64,000 nt of DNA from an uncultured Solirubrobacterales bacterium. Lineage in GTDB: Bacteria; Actinomycetota; Thermoleophilia; Solirubrobacterales; 70-9. A program made the position numbers and the translations under genes. Positions within the stretch are counted from its first letter, which is position 1; each line of letters opens with the position of its first letter. Below the pieces are notes generated by a model. It was not told the DNA's origin, did no database searches, and worked only from the letters and a program-made list of their open reading frames with translations. Shown piece by piece: positions 56,397-64,000 of the stretch. The DNA is taken from contig CAJAIJ010000053.1 of NCBI GenBank assembly GCA_903939845.1, positions 1 to 64,000 of the forward strand, given 5' to 3'.

Positions 56397-57754
56397 GCGG
56401 GATATTCAAGGCCTACGACATCCGCGGAGTCCACGGTTCCGAGATGGACGAAAGCGATGCCCGGAGAATAGGAAGGGCCTTCGTCGAGGTTCTTGCCGGC
56501 CTTCGGTCCAAGGCACCCAAAGACCTTCGGATCGGACTCGGCCGGGATATGCGCCTTACCGCTCCGGCCATGGCCGAGGCGGTCAGGGACGGGATGGTCG
56601 AGCAGGGGGCAGAGGTCCTCGACGCCGGCATGGTCGGAACCGAGATGCTCTACTTCCTCGTCGGTGACCACGGTCTGGACGGCGGTGCCATGGTTACGGC
56701 CTCCCACAACCCGAAGGCCTACACCGGAATCAAGCTGGTTCGTGAAGGTGCCCTGGCCCTGTCTGGCGAGGCCGGAATCGGCGAGATCGCGAAGATGATC
56801 GATCGAGGAATCCCGGATTCGACCGGGGCGGGAAGTCACTCCGCCGTCGACGTGTATCCGGCCTACCGCGACAAGGTCATCGGCTTCGTGGATCCGAGCC
56901 GAATCGGTCCGCTGAAGGTCGTGGTCGACGGAGGCAACGGCATGGCCGGTCCGATGGTCGGTCCGATCCTGCGTGACCTGGAGCTCGAACTGACCGAGCT
57001 CTACTTCGAACCCGACGGTGAGTTCCCCGACCACGAACCGAATCCCCTCCTGGAGGAGAACCGGCGATTGATTTCCGAGACCGTCCGGGAGACCGGCGCC
57101 GATCTCGGAATCGCCTGGGACGGGGATGCTGACCGTTGCTTCTTCATCGATGAGACCGGTGCCTTTTGCGACGGAGACTTCATCTGCGCACTCCTCGCAC
57201 GTTCACTGCTGGAGTCCGCGCCGGGTGCCCGGGTCCTCTTCGACCCCCGCTCCAGTCGTGCCGTCCCGGAAACCGTCGACGCCGCCGGTGGCTCGACGGC
57301 ACTGTCGAGAGTCGGACACGCCTTCTTCAAGAAGCGAATGCGCGAGGAGGGGGCCGTTTTCGGCGGGGAGGTCTCGGGCCACTACTACTTCCGTGATTTC
57401 TACTGCGCCGACTCGGGCGCGATCCCCGCTCTGCTGATTCTCGAGATGGTCTCGACCCAGGGAAACTCGCTCGGAGAAATGATGAATGAGTTCCGTTCCC
57501 GATATTTCATATCCGGCGAGATCAACTCATCGGTGCCCGAGCCGGTCGAGACGATCGGGGAGGTCCGCTCCCGGTTCAGCGACGGTGAGATCACCGAGCT
57601 CGATGGCCTCTCGGTGGACTACCCCGACTGGCACTTCAACCTGAGGCCCTCGAACACCGAGCCCCTTCTCAGGCTCAACCTCGAATCCCTCGTTTCGCTC
57701 GAAGACATGCAACTGCGCCGTGATGCAATCCTCAGGATGATCCGCGATGAGTAA
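56393..57754 (+). CDS. manB: Phosphomannomutase/phosphoglucomutase
   Basis: A 453-residue alpha-D-phosphohexomutase with four domains. The catalytic serine is in TASHNPKAYTGIK, the magnesium loop is AWDGDADRCFF, the sugar-binding loop is GGEVSGHYYFRD, and the phosphate-binding motif is RPSNTEPLLRLNLES. It interconverts the 6- and 1-phosphates of mannose or glucose for polysaccharides and glycolipids. Confidence 0.94.
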   Translation: MSGIFKAYDIRGVHGSEMDESDARRIGRAFVEVLAGLRSKAPKDLRIGLGRDMRLTAPAMAEAVRDGMVEQGAEVLDAGMVGTEMLYFLVGDHGLDGGAMVTASHNPKAYTGIKLVREGALALSGEAGIGEIAKMIDRGIPDSTGAGSHSAVDVYPAYRDKVIGFVDPSRIGPLKVVVDGGNGMAGPMVGPILRDLELELTELYFEPDGEFPDHEPNPLLEENRRLISETVRETGADLGIAWDGDADRCFFIDETGAFCDGDFICALLARSLLESAPGARVLFDPRSSRAVPETVDAAGGSTALSRVGHAFFKKRMREEGAVFGGEVSGHYYFRDFYCADSGAIPALLILEMVSTQGNSLGEMMNEFRSRYFISGEINSSVPEPVETIGEVRSRFSDGEITELDGLSVDYPDWHFNLRPSNTEPLLRLNLESLVSLEDMQLRRDAILRMIRDE

Positions 57755-58760
57755 GAGTCCCGAGCGAAACCCCGAAGCGGTACTGGCCGAGGCCCGAACG
57801 AAGGGCATCCACTGCCTGCCGATCCCGACGCCGTTCGCGGTCGGTCGGGTCAATTGTTACCTGGTCGAGGGGAGCCGGCTGGTGCTGATCGATGCCGGCC
57901 CGAACTCCGAGAGGTCACTCGAGGAGCTCGAAGCCATGATCGGGACGGCCGGTCATGCCATCGAGGACATCGACCTCGTCATTGCCACTCACCAGCACAT
58001 CGACCACATCGGACTCATCCAGACGGTTGCCGACCGGGCCGGTGCCGAGGTGGCGGCTCTCGACAGGTCGATCGAGCGCCTCGCCAACTTCGGCCTCAAT
58101 GCCGATGCCGAAGACGACATGGCGGTTTCGCTGATGCTCAGACACGGCATCTCTGAAGAGATCGCCACAACCCTCAAGGCCGTCTCCTCCACCTACCGCG
58201 GCTGGGGAGACCGGGTGGAAGTGACGCTTCCCCTGGCGGCAGGCACGACTATCGAGATCGGCGGAATGGAGATGGAAATACATCACCGCCCCGGCCACAG
58301 CCCCTCCGACACGATCTTCTTCGATCCGGCTAGTGGAATCGCTTTCGGGGGCGACCACCTCCTTTCCCACATTTCCTCTAACCCTCTCATCGCCAGGCCT
58401 CTCGATGGCGAGGGTGAACGGACCCGCTCGCTCATCGACTACACCGATTCGTTGCTGAAGACCAGAGAGATGGAGGTCGAAGTCATGTTCTCGGGCCACG
58501 GCGACCCGGTCACGGGGCATCGAGAGCTCATCGACTCCCGTCTGGCTGCCCAGGACAGACGTCGAGAGAAGATCTTCGGAATCATCGAGGCGGGGCCGAT
58601 CTCCGCCTACGGGATAGCAGAGGCGATCTGGGGGGACGTCGCCGTCACCCAGGCCTACCTGACACTCTCCGAGGTCATCGGGCATGTCGACGTCCTGCTC
58701 GAAGAGGGCCGGGTCAGGGAGGTCACACAGGGCGACCTCATTACCTTCGAGGCGGCCTGA
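57747..58760 (+). CDS. MBL-fold metallo-hydrolase
   Basis: A 337-residue metallo-beta-lactamase-fold protein. Zinc ligands appear in ATHQHIDHIGLI, HHRPGHSPSDTIF, GGDHLLSHIS and the late histidine in MFSGHGDPVTGHREL. A C-terminal winged-helix-like tail (SAYGIAEAIWGDVAVTQAYLTLSEVIGHVDVL) is typical of the LACTB2/glyoxalase II-like group. The substrate is unknown. It overlaps both neighbours slightly. Confidence 0.88.
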   Translation: MSKSPERNPEAVLAEARTKGIHCLPIPTPFAVGRVNCYLVEGSRLVLIDAGPNSERSLEELEAMIGTAGHAIEDIDLVIATHQHIDHIGLIQTVADRAGAEVAALDRSIERLANFGLNADAEDDMAVSLMLRHGISEEIATTLKAVSSTYRGWGDRVEVTLPLAAGTTIEIGGMEMEIHHRPGHSPSDTIFFDPASGIAFGGDHLLSHISSNPLIARPLDGEGERTRSLIDYTDSLLKTREMEVEVMFSGHGDPVTGHRELIDSRLAAQDRRREKIFGIIEAGPISAYGIAEAIWGDVAVTQAYLTLSEVIGHVDVLLEEGRVREVTQGDLITFEAA

Positions 58761-59710
58761 TGCCCGGGGACGGCCGCCGGAGAATCCTGGTGATCGTCAA
58801 TCCCCACGCGACGACCGTCTCCGATCGGCTCAAGAACCTCGTCATCTACGCGCTGCAGAGCAGGTTCGAGGTAGAGGTTGAGGCGACGCAGGGCCAGAAT
58901 CACGCGACCGAGATCGGGCGAGGGGCCAGGGACGGGGCGTGGGAGATGGTGGTGGCCTTCGGCGGCGACGGCACGATCAACGAAGTCGCGAACGGTCTCG
59001 CCGGCACCGAGATTCCACTCGGCCTTCTTCCGGGAGGCAATACGAATGTCGTCTGCCGGACTCTCGGCATTCCGAATGACGTGGTCGAAGCGACCGAACA
59101 CCTGCTTTCCCTTGCTGACGACCTGCGAACTACCCGTGTAGCACTCGGCCGGGTAGGCGACCGCCACTTCGTCTTCTCCTGTGGTTGCGGAATCGATGCG
59201 ACAGTCGTGGAGAGGGTCGACGCCAACCCCGGCCTCAAGTCGACGGCCGGCCCGTGGTACTACTCGTGGTCTGCCCTCTCGGGATACATGCGCTCCTACA
59301 TGCGGGATCCCGTGATGCTGGAGGTAGCCACTCCGGAGAAGAGCGTCGAGGGTGTCACCGTGCTGGCCCAGAACTCCGACCCGTTCACCTTCTTCGGCAG
59401 TCGCGCCGTCCATGTCTGCCCGTCGGTGGCGATGGCCGACCCCTTCCTCTCGATGTCTGTCCTCAAGAGAGGAAACCAGCTCGACGCGGCAACCCTGATA
59501 CCCCGCTTGCTCTCGTCCCGGCTCGATGCCGGCCGCCACGGCCAGATGGAGACCTTCGACCGGCTGATCGAAGCCAGGATCCGGTCCCTCTCGACCGAGG
59601 CCGATGGAACCGTCCGTACCTTTCCTGTTCAGGTCGACGGAGACTTCATAGGGCGGTTCGAAGAGGTCGAGATCTCGATCGTGCCCGACGCCCTTTCCAT
59701 CGTCGCCTGA
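58760..59710 (+). CDS. Diacylglycerol/lipid kinase family protein (canonical)
   Basis: A 316-residue protein with the intact nucleotide loop AFGGDGTINEVANGL and GLLPGGNTNVVCRTLGI. It also has the family N-terminal VIVNPHATTV and C-terminal beta domain ending VDGDFIGRFEEVEISIVP. It probably phosphorylates a lipid such as diacylglycerol. It is a useful contrast with the degenerate homologue at 1429-2331. Its start overlaps the MBL-fold gene stop by one base. Confidence 0.9.
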   Translation: MPGDGRRRILVIVNPHATTVSDRLKNLVIYALQSRFEVEVEATQGQNHATEIGRGARDGAWEMVVAFGGDGTINEVANGLAGTEIPLGLLPGGNTNVVCRTLGIPNDVVEATEHLLSLADDLRTTRVALGRVGDRHFVFSCGCGIDATVVERVDANPGLKSTAGPWYYSWSALSGYMRSYMRDPVMLEVATPEKSVEGVTVLAQNSDPFTFFGSRAVHVCPSVAMADPFLSMSVLKRGNQLDAATLIPRLLSSRLDAGRHGQMETFDRLIEARIRSLSTEADGTVRTFPVQVDGDFIGRFEEVEISIVPDALSIVA

Positions 59711-59717
59711 CCGCGCA

Positions 59718-60197
59718 GTGCGGCTCTGCTGCAAGTGCAACGAGGCGGCGATCGAGCCCAATACTGACCGGGATACCGGAATCTGCCGGGCATGTGAGCT
59801 CGAGCGCCAGGCCGCCGAACGCCCGCTTCTTCCCGACGCCCCCAATCTGGAGCGGGCGGAGGCTTTCATCGGGGAGTCTGGCTGGCGCCTCGCAAAGACG
59901 ATGCTGGACATTCCGCACCAATATACGGTCAGGGATCTCGCTTCGCCGGATGCCGTCAAGACGACCGCCCGTGATCACTCGAGCTTCGAATGGTTCGTTC
60001 GATACGTGCGGGAGGCCGGAGTCCGAAAGCGCTGGGGCCCCCACCACAACACCTATCTGATCGTCGACGAGTGGGAGTACTGGACGATGGGATATCCGGT
60101 TGAGAACACGACGATCATCAACCGACAGGCGGTGGGCCCGGGAGCGAAGGAGAGGATCGACGCCGAGGTCAGGGAAGCGTTACGGGGCCGGGGCTGA
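59718..60197 (+). CDS. Hypothetical zinc-ribbon protein
   Basis: A 159-residue protein from a GTG at 59718. Two cysteine pairs (CCKC at the N-terminus and CRAC near residue 26) form a likely zinc ribbon. A conserved-looking core follows, with ARDHSSFEWFVRYVREAG, YLIVDEWEYWTMGYPVENTTIINR. The aromatic-rich motif suggests an enzyme or binding fold. I cannot name the family. It follows the lipid kinase gene by seven bases and is probably in the same transcript. Confidence 0.72.
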   Translation: MRLCCKCNEAAIEPNTDRDTGICRACELERQAAERPLLPDAPNLERAEAFIGESGWRLAKTMLDIPHQYTVRDLASPDAVKTTARDHSSFEWFVRYVREAGVRKRWGPHHNTYLIVDEWEYWTMGYPVENTTIINRQAVGPGAKERIDAEVREALRGRG

Positions 60198-60263
60198 GCG
60201 CTTCTCGGGCATGGAGATGCCGGCTCGTCTGAAGCCGAGACCGGACAGGACTACGATTGCCCT

Positions 60264-60602
60264 ATGGCAACTGCAGAGATCACCGTCATCCCCATCGGGC
60301 GGGAAGGTGCCGGAATCGGAGACATTCTGGCTGAGGTTGCGCGCCACCTCGCGGCGCAGGATCGCGTCCGGTTCGAGATGCATGCCATGGGGACCGACCT
60401 CGAGGGCGACGTCCCCGACATCCTCAAGCTGGCTGGCGAACTCCAGGAGATACCGCTGATGCTCGGAGTTCCACGGGTCTACACCGTCCTGAAGATCGAC
60501 AATCGAGTCGACAGGGACCAGACATTGGAGGAGAAGGTGGCGTCGGTCGAGGCAAGAATCCTCGATTCCGATGGCCTCCCCTCCCCTACTCCCCCGGAGT
60601 AA
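60264..60602 (+). CDS. MTH1187-family thiamine-binding protein
   Basis: A 112-residue protein of the YqgV/DUF77 family: EITVIPIGREGAGIGDILAEVARHL, FEMHAMGTDLEGDV, and GVPRVYTVLKIDNRVDR. Structural work on relatives shows small ligands such as thiamine bound between subunits; the cellular role is unclear. It overlaps the 3' end of rel in convergent orientation by 17 bases. Confidence 0.9.
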   Translation: MATAEITVIPIGREGAGIGDILAEVARHLAAQDRVRFEMHAMGTDLEGDVPDILKLAGELQEIPLMLGVPRVYTVLKIDNRVDRDQTLEEKVASVEARILDSDGLPSPTPPE

Positions 60603-62772
60603 CCCTGAAGGCGTCGAAGACGGAGTCGACCTGCCGCAGGCGTGAGATGCACTGCTTGAGCTGGCCCGTGTCACCGACCTCGACCACGAAACGGTTTTTG
60701 ACCATCGGTGGGCTCGTCATGCAGGAGGCCGAGATGATGTTCACGCCGGCCTCGGCAAGGCTTCGGGAGAGATCCTCGAGTAGACGTGTGCGGTCGTAGG
60801 CATCGACCTGAACCTCGACCCTGAAGGTCGTCTCGTTATCGCCTTCCCAGGAGACTTCGACCATGCGCTCCGGGGTCTTCGAAAGCTCGCCTACGTTCCT
60901 GCAGTCCTCACGGTGCACCGTGATCCCGCGACCCAGTGAGACATAACCGACGATTCCATCGCCGGGTACGGGACGACAGCACTTCGCCAGCCTGAGCGAA
61001 ACGTTCTGCTGCCCGTCCACGACGATGCCGAAGTCGGATGCCTCGCGAGCCTTCTCGCGACGCTCGGTGCCGGCGACTCCCGAACTTGGGCCGGGCTCCA
61101 TGACCTCGCCACTTCGGAGCCTCTGCATCAGCTTCGTCGCCGTGGTGCGAGACGAAATCTTTCCCTGACCGAGTGCGATGTAGAAATCGTCGGCCTTCCG
61201 GAAACCCATCTCCCGCATGATGTCGGCCAGGATCGGGGAGCCAGAGAAGTGCTGTGGAGGCAGGTCAGCCTTCTTCAGCGCCCTCCCGAGGGCCTCTCTC
61301 CCCTTGCGCTCGGCGTCCTCTCTGCTCTCCTCACGAAACCAGGCGCGGATCTTGTTCCTGGCCCTGCTGGTCGTCACCAGCGTCAACCAGTCCCTCGAAG
61401 GGCCCCTCTCCTTCTTGGAGGTCATGACCTCGACGATGTCACCTGACTTCAGTTGATAGTGGAGTGGGACGATCGTTCCGTTGACCTTGGCGCCGACACA
61501 GCGATGGCCGACGTCGGTATGGATCGAGTATGCGAAGTCGAGCGGTGTCGCGCCGGCGCTCAGGCTCTTCACCTCACCCTTCGGGGTAAAGACATAGACC
61601 TCGTCCTCGAAGAGATCGATCTTCAGTGACTCGAGGAACTCGGAGGGATCCTGATCTCCCCCCTCTTCCACGAGTTGCGTCAGCCAGGGCATCGGGCCAC
61701 CATCGCCACCCTGCGAGGCACCCTCCTTGTAAGCGACGTGGGCGGCAATCCCGTACTCGGCCAGCCGATGCATGTCCCTGGTCCGGATCTGGATCTCCAG
61801 CGGTTTACCGTCGATGCCGGCAACGGTGGTGTGGAGCGCCTGATAGAGGTTGGCCTTCGGCATCGCCACGTAGTCCTTGAATCGCCCTGGCAGGGGCTTC
61901 CAGAGCGAGTGGATCACTCCGATCGCTCCGTAACAGTCCTTGACCGAGTCGACGAGCACCCGCATCGCGGTCAAGTCGAGGATCTCGTTGAACTCGCGAT
62001 CCTTGGTAACCATTTTCTTGTGGATCGAATAGAAGTGCTTGGGGCGCCCCGAGATGTCGGACGGAATGCCGTTCTTCTCGAGCTCCACGGTCAGGAAGTC
62101 CCGCGCCCGTTCGACCAGATCCTCCCGCTCGGCCCTCTGCCGGCCGACCAGCTGTTTGATCTCGGTGTATTTACGTGGATGGAGAGTCGCGAAGGCCAGG
62201 TCTTCGAGCTCCCACTTGAGCTTGTGGATGCCGAGTCGATGTGCGAGCGGGGCGTAGATCTCGAGCGTCTCCCGTGACTTCGCGATCTGCTTCTGCTTGG
62301 GCAGCGAACCCAGCGTCCTCATGTTGTGGAGGCGATCGGCCAACTTGATCAGGATCACCCTGATGTCCGAAGCCATCGCGACGATCATCTTCCGGTAGTT
62401 CTCGGCCTGCCGTTCGTCCCGACTCTCGAAGGTGACCTCGGTCAGCTTGGTAACTCCATCGACCAGGTTTGCGACCCGGCTTCCGAAGGAAGCTTCGATC
62501 TCCTCGAGGCTGGCCGAAGTGTCTTCGACCGTATCGTGGAGCAGTGCGGCGCAGACCGTCTCCGTGTCCACCCCGAGCTCGAGGCAGATCCTCGCAACGC
62601 CTACCGGATGGGTGATGAACTCATCGCCGGACTTCCTCTTCTGGTCGCCGTGATGAAGGCAGGCGAAGGCGAAGGCCGATGAAATTGCAACGGTGTCGAC
62701 CCGGTCGGAGTCATCGCCACCGGCCCGCGCGGAGCCTCCCTCAGAGGCGACCGCGACGAGATCGTCCAGCAT
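60586..62772 (-). CDS. rel: Bifunctional (p)ppGpp synthetase/hydrolase
   Basis: A 728-residue Rel/SpoT homologue. The HD hydrolase domain is intact (CLHHGDQKRKSGDEFITHP; LLHDTVEDTS). It is followed by the synthetase domain (RPKHFYSIHKKM; AMRVLVDSVKDCYGAIGVIHSLWKPLPGRFKDYVAMPKANLYQALHTTV), a TGS domain (VFTPKGEVKSLSAGATPLDFAYSIHTDVGHRCVGAKVN) and a C-terminal ACT domain. It makes and degrades the stringent-response alarmone. recJ lies just upstream on the same strand. Confidence 0.96.
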   Translation of the reverse strand: MLDDLVAVASEGGSARAGGDDSDRVDTVAISSAFAFACLHHGDQKRKSGDEFITHPVGVARICLELGVDTETVCAALLHDTVEDTSASLEEIEASFGSRVANLVDGVTKLTEVTFESRDERQAENYRKMIVAMASDIRVILIKLADRLHNMRTLGSLPKQKQIAKSRETLEIYAPLAHRLGIHKLKWELEDLAFATLHPRKYTEIKQLVGRQRAEREDLVERARDFLTVELEKNGIPSDISGRPKHFYSIHKKMVTKDREFNEILDLTAMRVLVDSVKDCYGAIGVIHSLWKPLPGRFKDYVAMPKANLYQALHTTVAGIDGKPLEIQIRTRDMHRLAEYGIAAHVAYKEGASQGGDGGPMPWLTQLVEEGGDQDPSEFLESLKIDLFEDEVYVFTPKGEVKSLSAGATPLDFAYSIHTDVGHRCVGAKVNGTIVPLHYQLKSGDIVEVMTSKKERGPSRDWLTLVTTSRARNKIRAWFREESREDAERKGREALGRALKKADLPPQHFSGSPILADIMREMGFRKADDFYIALGQGKISSRTTATKLMQRLRSGEVMEPGPSSGVAGTERREKAREASDFGIVVDGQQNVSLRLAKCCRPVPGDGIVGYVSLGRGITVHREDCRNVGELSKTPERMVEVSWEGDNETTFRVEVQVDAYDRTRLLEDLSRSLAEAGVNIISASCMTSPPMVKNRFVVEVGDTGQLKQCISRLRQVDSVFDAFRVTPGE

Positions 62773-62813
62773 CGCTCGCTGGTGAGGGGTGAGATTCGCC
62801 CCCTCTCCGGTCT

Positions 62814-64000
62814 CTAGCTTCTCTGATTTTCCGACTGCCTGATGAATGAAATCTGCTCCTCTTGAATACGTGCAAGCTTCCGGAACTCGGCCGAACTATC
62901 GAGATCTACCTCCTTCGAGGATACGACCTCGAGGCCACGATCGGGCCCGATTCCTTCGCTGGTGACGATCCCGGCCTCCAGCATCACCGTGACAAGGGTC
63001 GCGGCCCGCTCCGGGGACCTCGCTACATCGGAGGATCCCTGGAGGGCGTCCAGCAGGCCCGAACCGACGAGGGCCCCGGCCTCGAGGATCTGCCGATAGA
63101 GAACCCTGAGTCTGGGAACGGGATCACTGCGTTCGGCGACTGCCGCCAGTGAGAACGCGAGCGATGCCCGGTCCTCGACCCGATGAACTCTGGCTCCGGA
63201 CGCTCCGGCTCTCGCCAGGTCCTCCTCCGACGAGGGCGAGTCGAAAACGACGACCTCTTCGAAGGGCTCGGCGAGGCCAGGCGAAAGCGCCAGGGTCTCG
63301 AAATCGAGCAGCACCACCTGGTGATCTCCCGATCCCTTGCCGGGGCTGAGCGACTCGATCGGGCTCCCGGACCAAAGACCACAGACGGCATCGACTCCGG
63401 CCTCGACCGGATGCGGGATGAATCGCCCGATGGCCCCTCCACCCAATGTGATCCACCTGCGAAAGGCCTCGGCCGTGAGGACCAGGGCGCGGGAACCTGA
63501 TGAGACGATCTGAGCCATGGCGGCCTCGGCCGACCCCGGCCAGACGACGACATCCTTCGGCCGGCCCTCGAAGGCCCTGGGGAAGACCAGTGGATCCCCG
63601 GCCAGCGCTGCCTCGAAACGCTCCCTCCACTCGGCATCGTCGGCCGACTCCAGAGGCCCGGAGTCGTCGTCCGGCCGAGGCGCGACACCGGTCACCTGAA
63701 ACCGGGGCCCCGAAGTGCCCTTCCAGTGGTTGATCGACAGTTCACCGAGCAGATCGAGAGGGGCGTCCTTCGAACCCGGAAAGGAGTTGCGACCGAAGGC
63801 CAGCCCGGCCGCCCGGTGGCCGCCCGAGACGATCGAAAAACGGCAGTGCTTTCCCTCGCCCATCTCTCTAACGTCCTCGACTCTGGCACTGGGAATGACG
63901 AGACAGGGTGCACGGTTGCCGTTGCCGAAAGGCTCGAGCCTGGAAAGCTGCTCGGCTGCTTCGATGTCGACATCGCTACCTCCGACGAAGGCATCGACCG
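62814..64000 (-). CDS. recJ: Single-stranded-DNA-specific exonuclease RecJ, C-terminal part (cut by window edge)
   Basis: The frame is open to the right edge of the window, so the 5' part is outside. The visible portion begins in the DHHA1/OB region with the hallmark LEPFGNGNRAPCLVI near 63930, then the OB-like domain (GLAFGRNS). About 300 residues follow that resemble the extra C-terminal domain of Gram-positive and Deinococcus RecJ. RecJ trims 5' ends of DNA in recombination and mismatch repair. The ATG at 63863 is internal. Confidence 0.85.
   Translation of the reverse strand, partial: VDAFVGGSDVDIEAAEQLSRLEPFGNGNRAPCLVIPSARVEDVREMGEGKHCRFSIVSGGHRAAGLAFGRNSFPGSKDAPLDLLGELSINHWKGTSGPRFQVTGVAPRPDDDSGPLESADDAEWRERFEAALAGDPLVFPRAFEGRPKDVVVWPGSAEAAMAQIVSSGSRALVLTAEAFRRWITLGGGAIGRFIPHPVEAGVDAVCGLWSGSPIESLSPGKGSGDHQVVLLDFETLALSPGLAEPFEEVVVFDSPSSEEDLARAGASGARVHRVEDRASLAFSLAAVAERSDPVPRLRVLYRQILEAGALVGSGLLDALQGSSDVARSPERAATLVTVMLEAGIVTSEGIGPDRGLEVVSSKEVDLDSSAEFRKLARIQEEQISFIRQSENQRS

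Overview
This 64 kb window is a dense piece of bacterial chromosome with high G+C content and mostly housekeeping genes. It holds about 63 protein genes, one tRNA gene, and no insertion sequence, prophage or CRISPR array that I can see. Several features point to the Actinomycetota: an actinobacterial-type integration host factor next to gmk and rpoZ, the MurT-GatD pair for lipid II amidation, an AhpE-like single-cysteine peroxiredoxin, and a Gram-positive-type LexA box before recA. The order recA-recX-miaB-miaA-dapF-dapL-hflX, and the use of an LL-diaminopimelate aminotransferase, suggest a deep lineage such as Thermoleophilia/Solirubrobacterales. That class assignment is inference.

Layout. 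0-4.5 kb: a secreted cyclophilin, then a plus-strand run of methyltransferase, lipid kinase-like protein, murT and gatD. 4.5-12.6 kb (minus): dut, hflX, dapL, a dapF homologue, miaA, miaB, a small membrane protein, recX and recA, with a LexA box upstream of recA. 12.9-16.7 kb (minus): cinA and ftsK. 16.8-18.9 kb (plus): a response regulator and histidine kinase, closed by a strong terminator. 19.1-31.3 kb (minus): rbfA, nrnA, truB, ribF, rpsO, a peroxiredoxin, pnp, an M16 peptidase, dapB, an amidase, dapA and RNase J, listed in order of transcription. 31.3-35.9 kb (minus): rimP-nusA-infB behind a leader terminator. 36-47.8 kb (minus): pyrR-pyrB-pyrC-carA-carB-pyrK-pyrD, then mIHF, gmk, rpoZ, coaBC and dtd. 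A PyrR-binding hairpin lies over the pyrR ribosome binding site. 47.8-54.8 kb: rnz, tRNA-Arg(CCG), an acyltransferase, a hypothetical protein and a SRAP protein, then a minus-strand group (threonine synthase-like, MoaD/ThiS-like protein, sugar nucleotidyltransferase, epimerase) preceded by a clear SAM-I riboswitch with terminator and antiterminator. 54.8-60.6 kb (plus): corA, HIT protein, phosphohexomutase, MBL-fold hydrolase, a canonical lipid kinase, a zinc-ribbon hypothetical and a thiamine-binding protein. 60.6-64 kb (minus): rel and the C-terminal part of recJ, cut by the window edge.

The most interesting points are these. (1) A SAM-I OFF switch governs a threonine synthase-like gene and a diglycine-ended ubiquitin-like sulfur carrier. 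Its regulatory sense is odd for threonine synthesis but suits sulfur or methionine metabolism. (2) The DapF homologue has serine in place of both catalytic cysteines and glutamine in place of the usual active-site histidine. (3) NusA carries a Cys/His zinc-binding-like motif and a long acidic tail, and the usual ylxR gene is absent between nusA and infB. (4) Two genes, recX and the nucleotidyltransferase, seem to use CTG start codons in CTGA overlaps. (5) The pyr and rimP-nusA-infB operons have short leaders with recognisable regulatory RNA structures.
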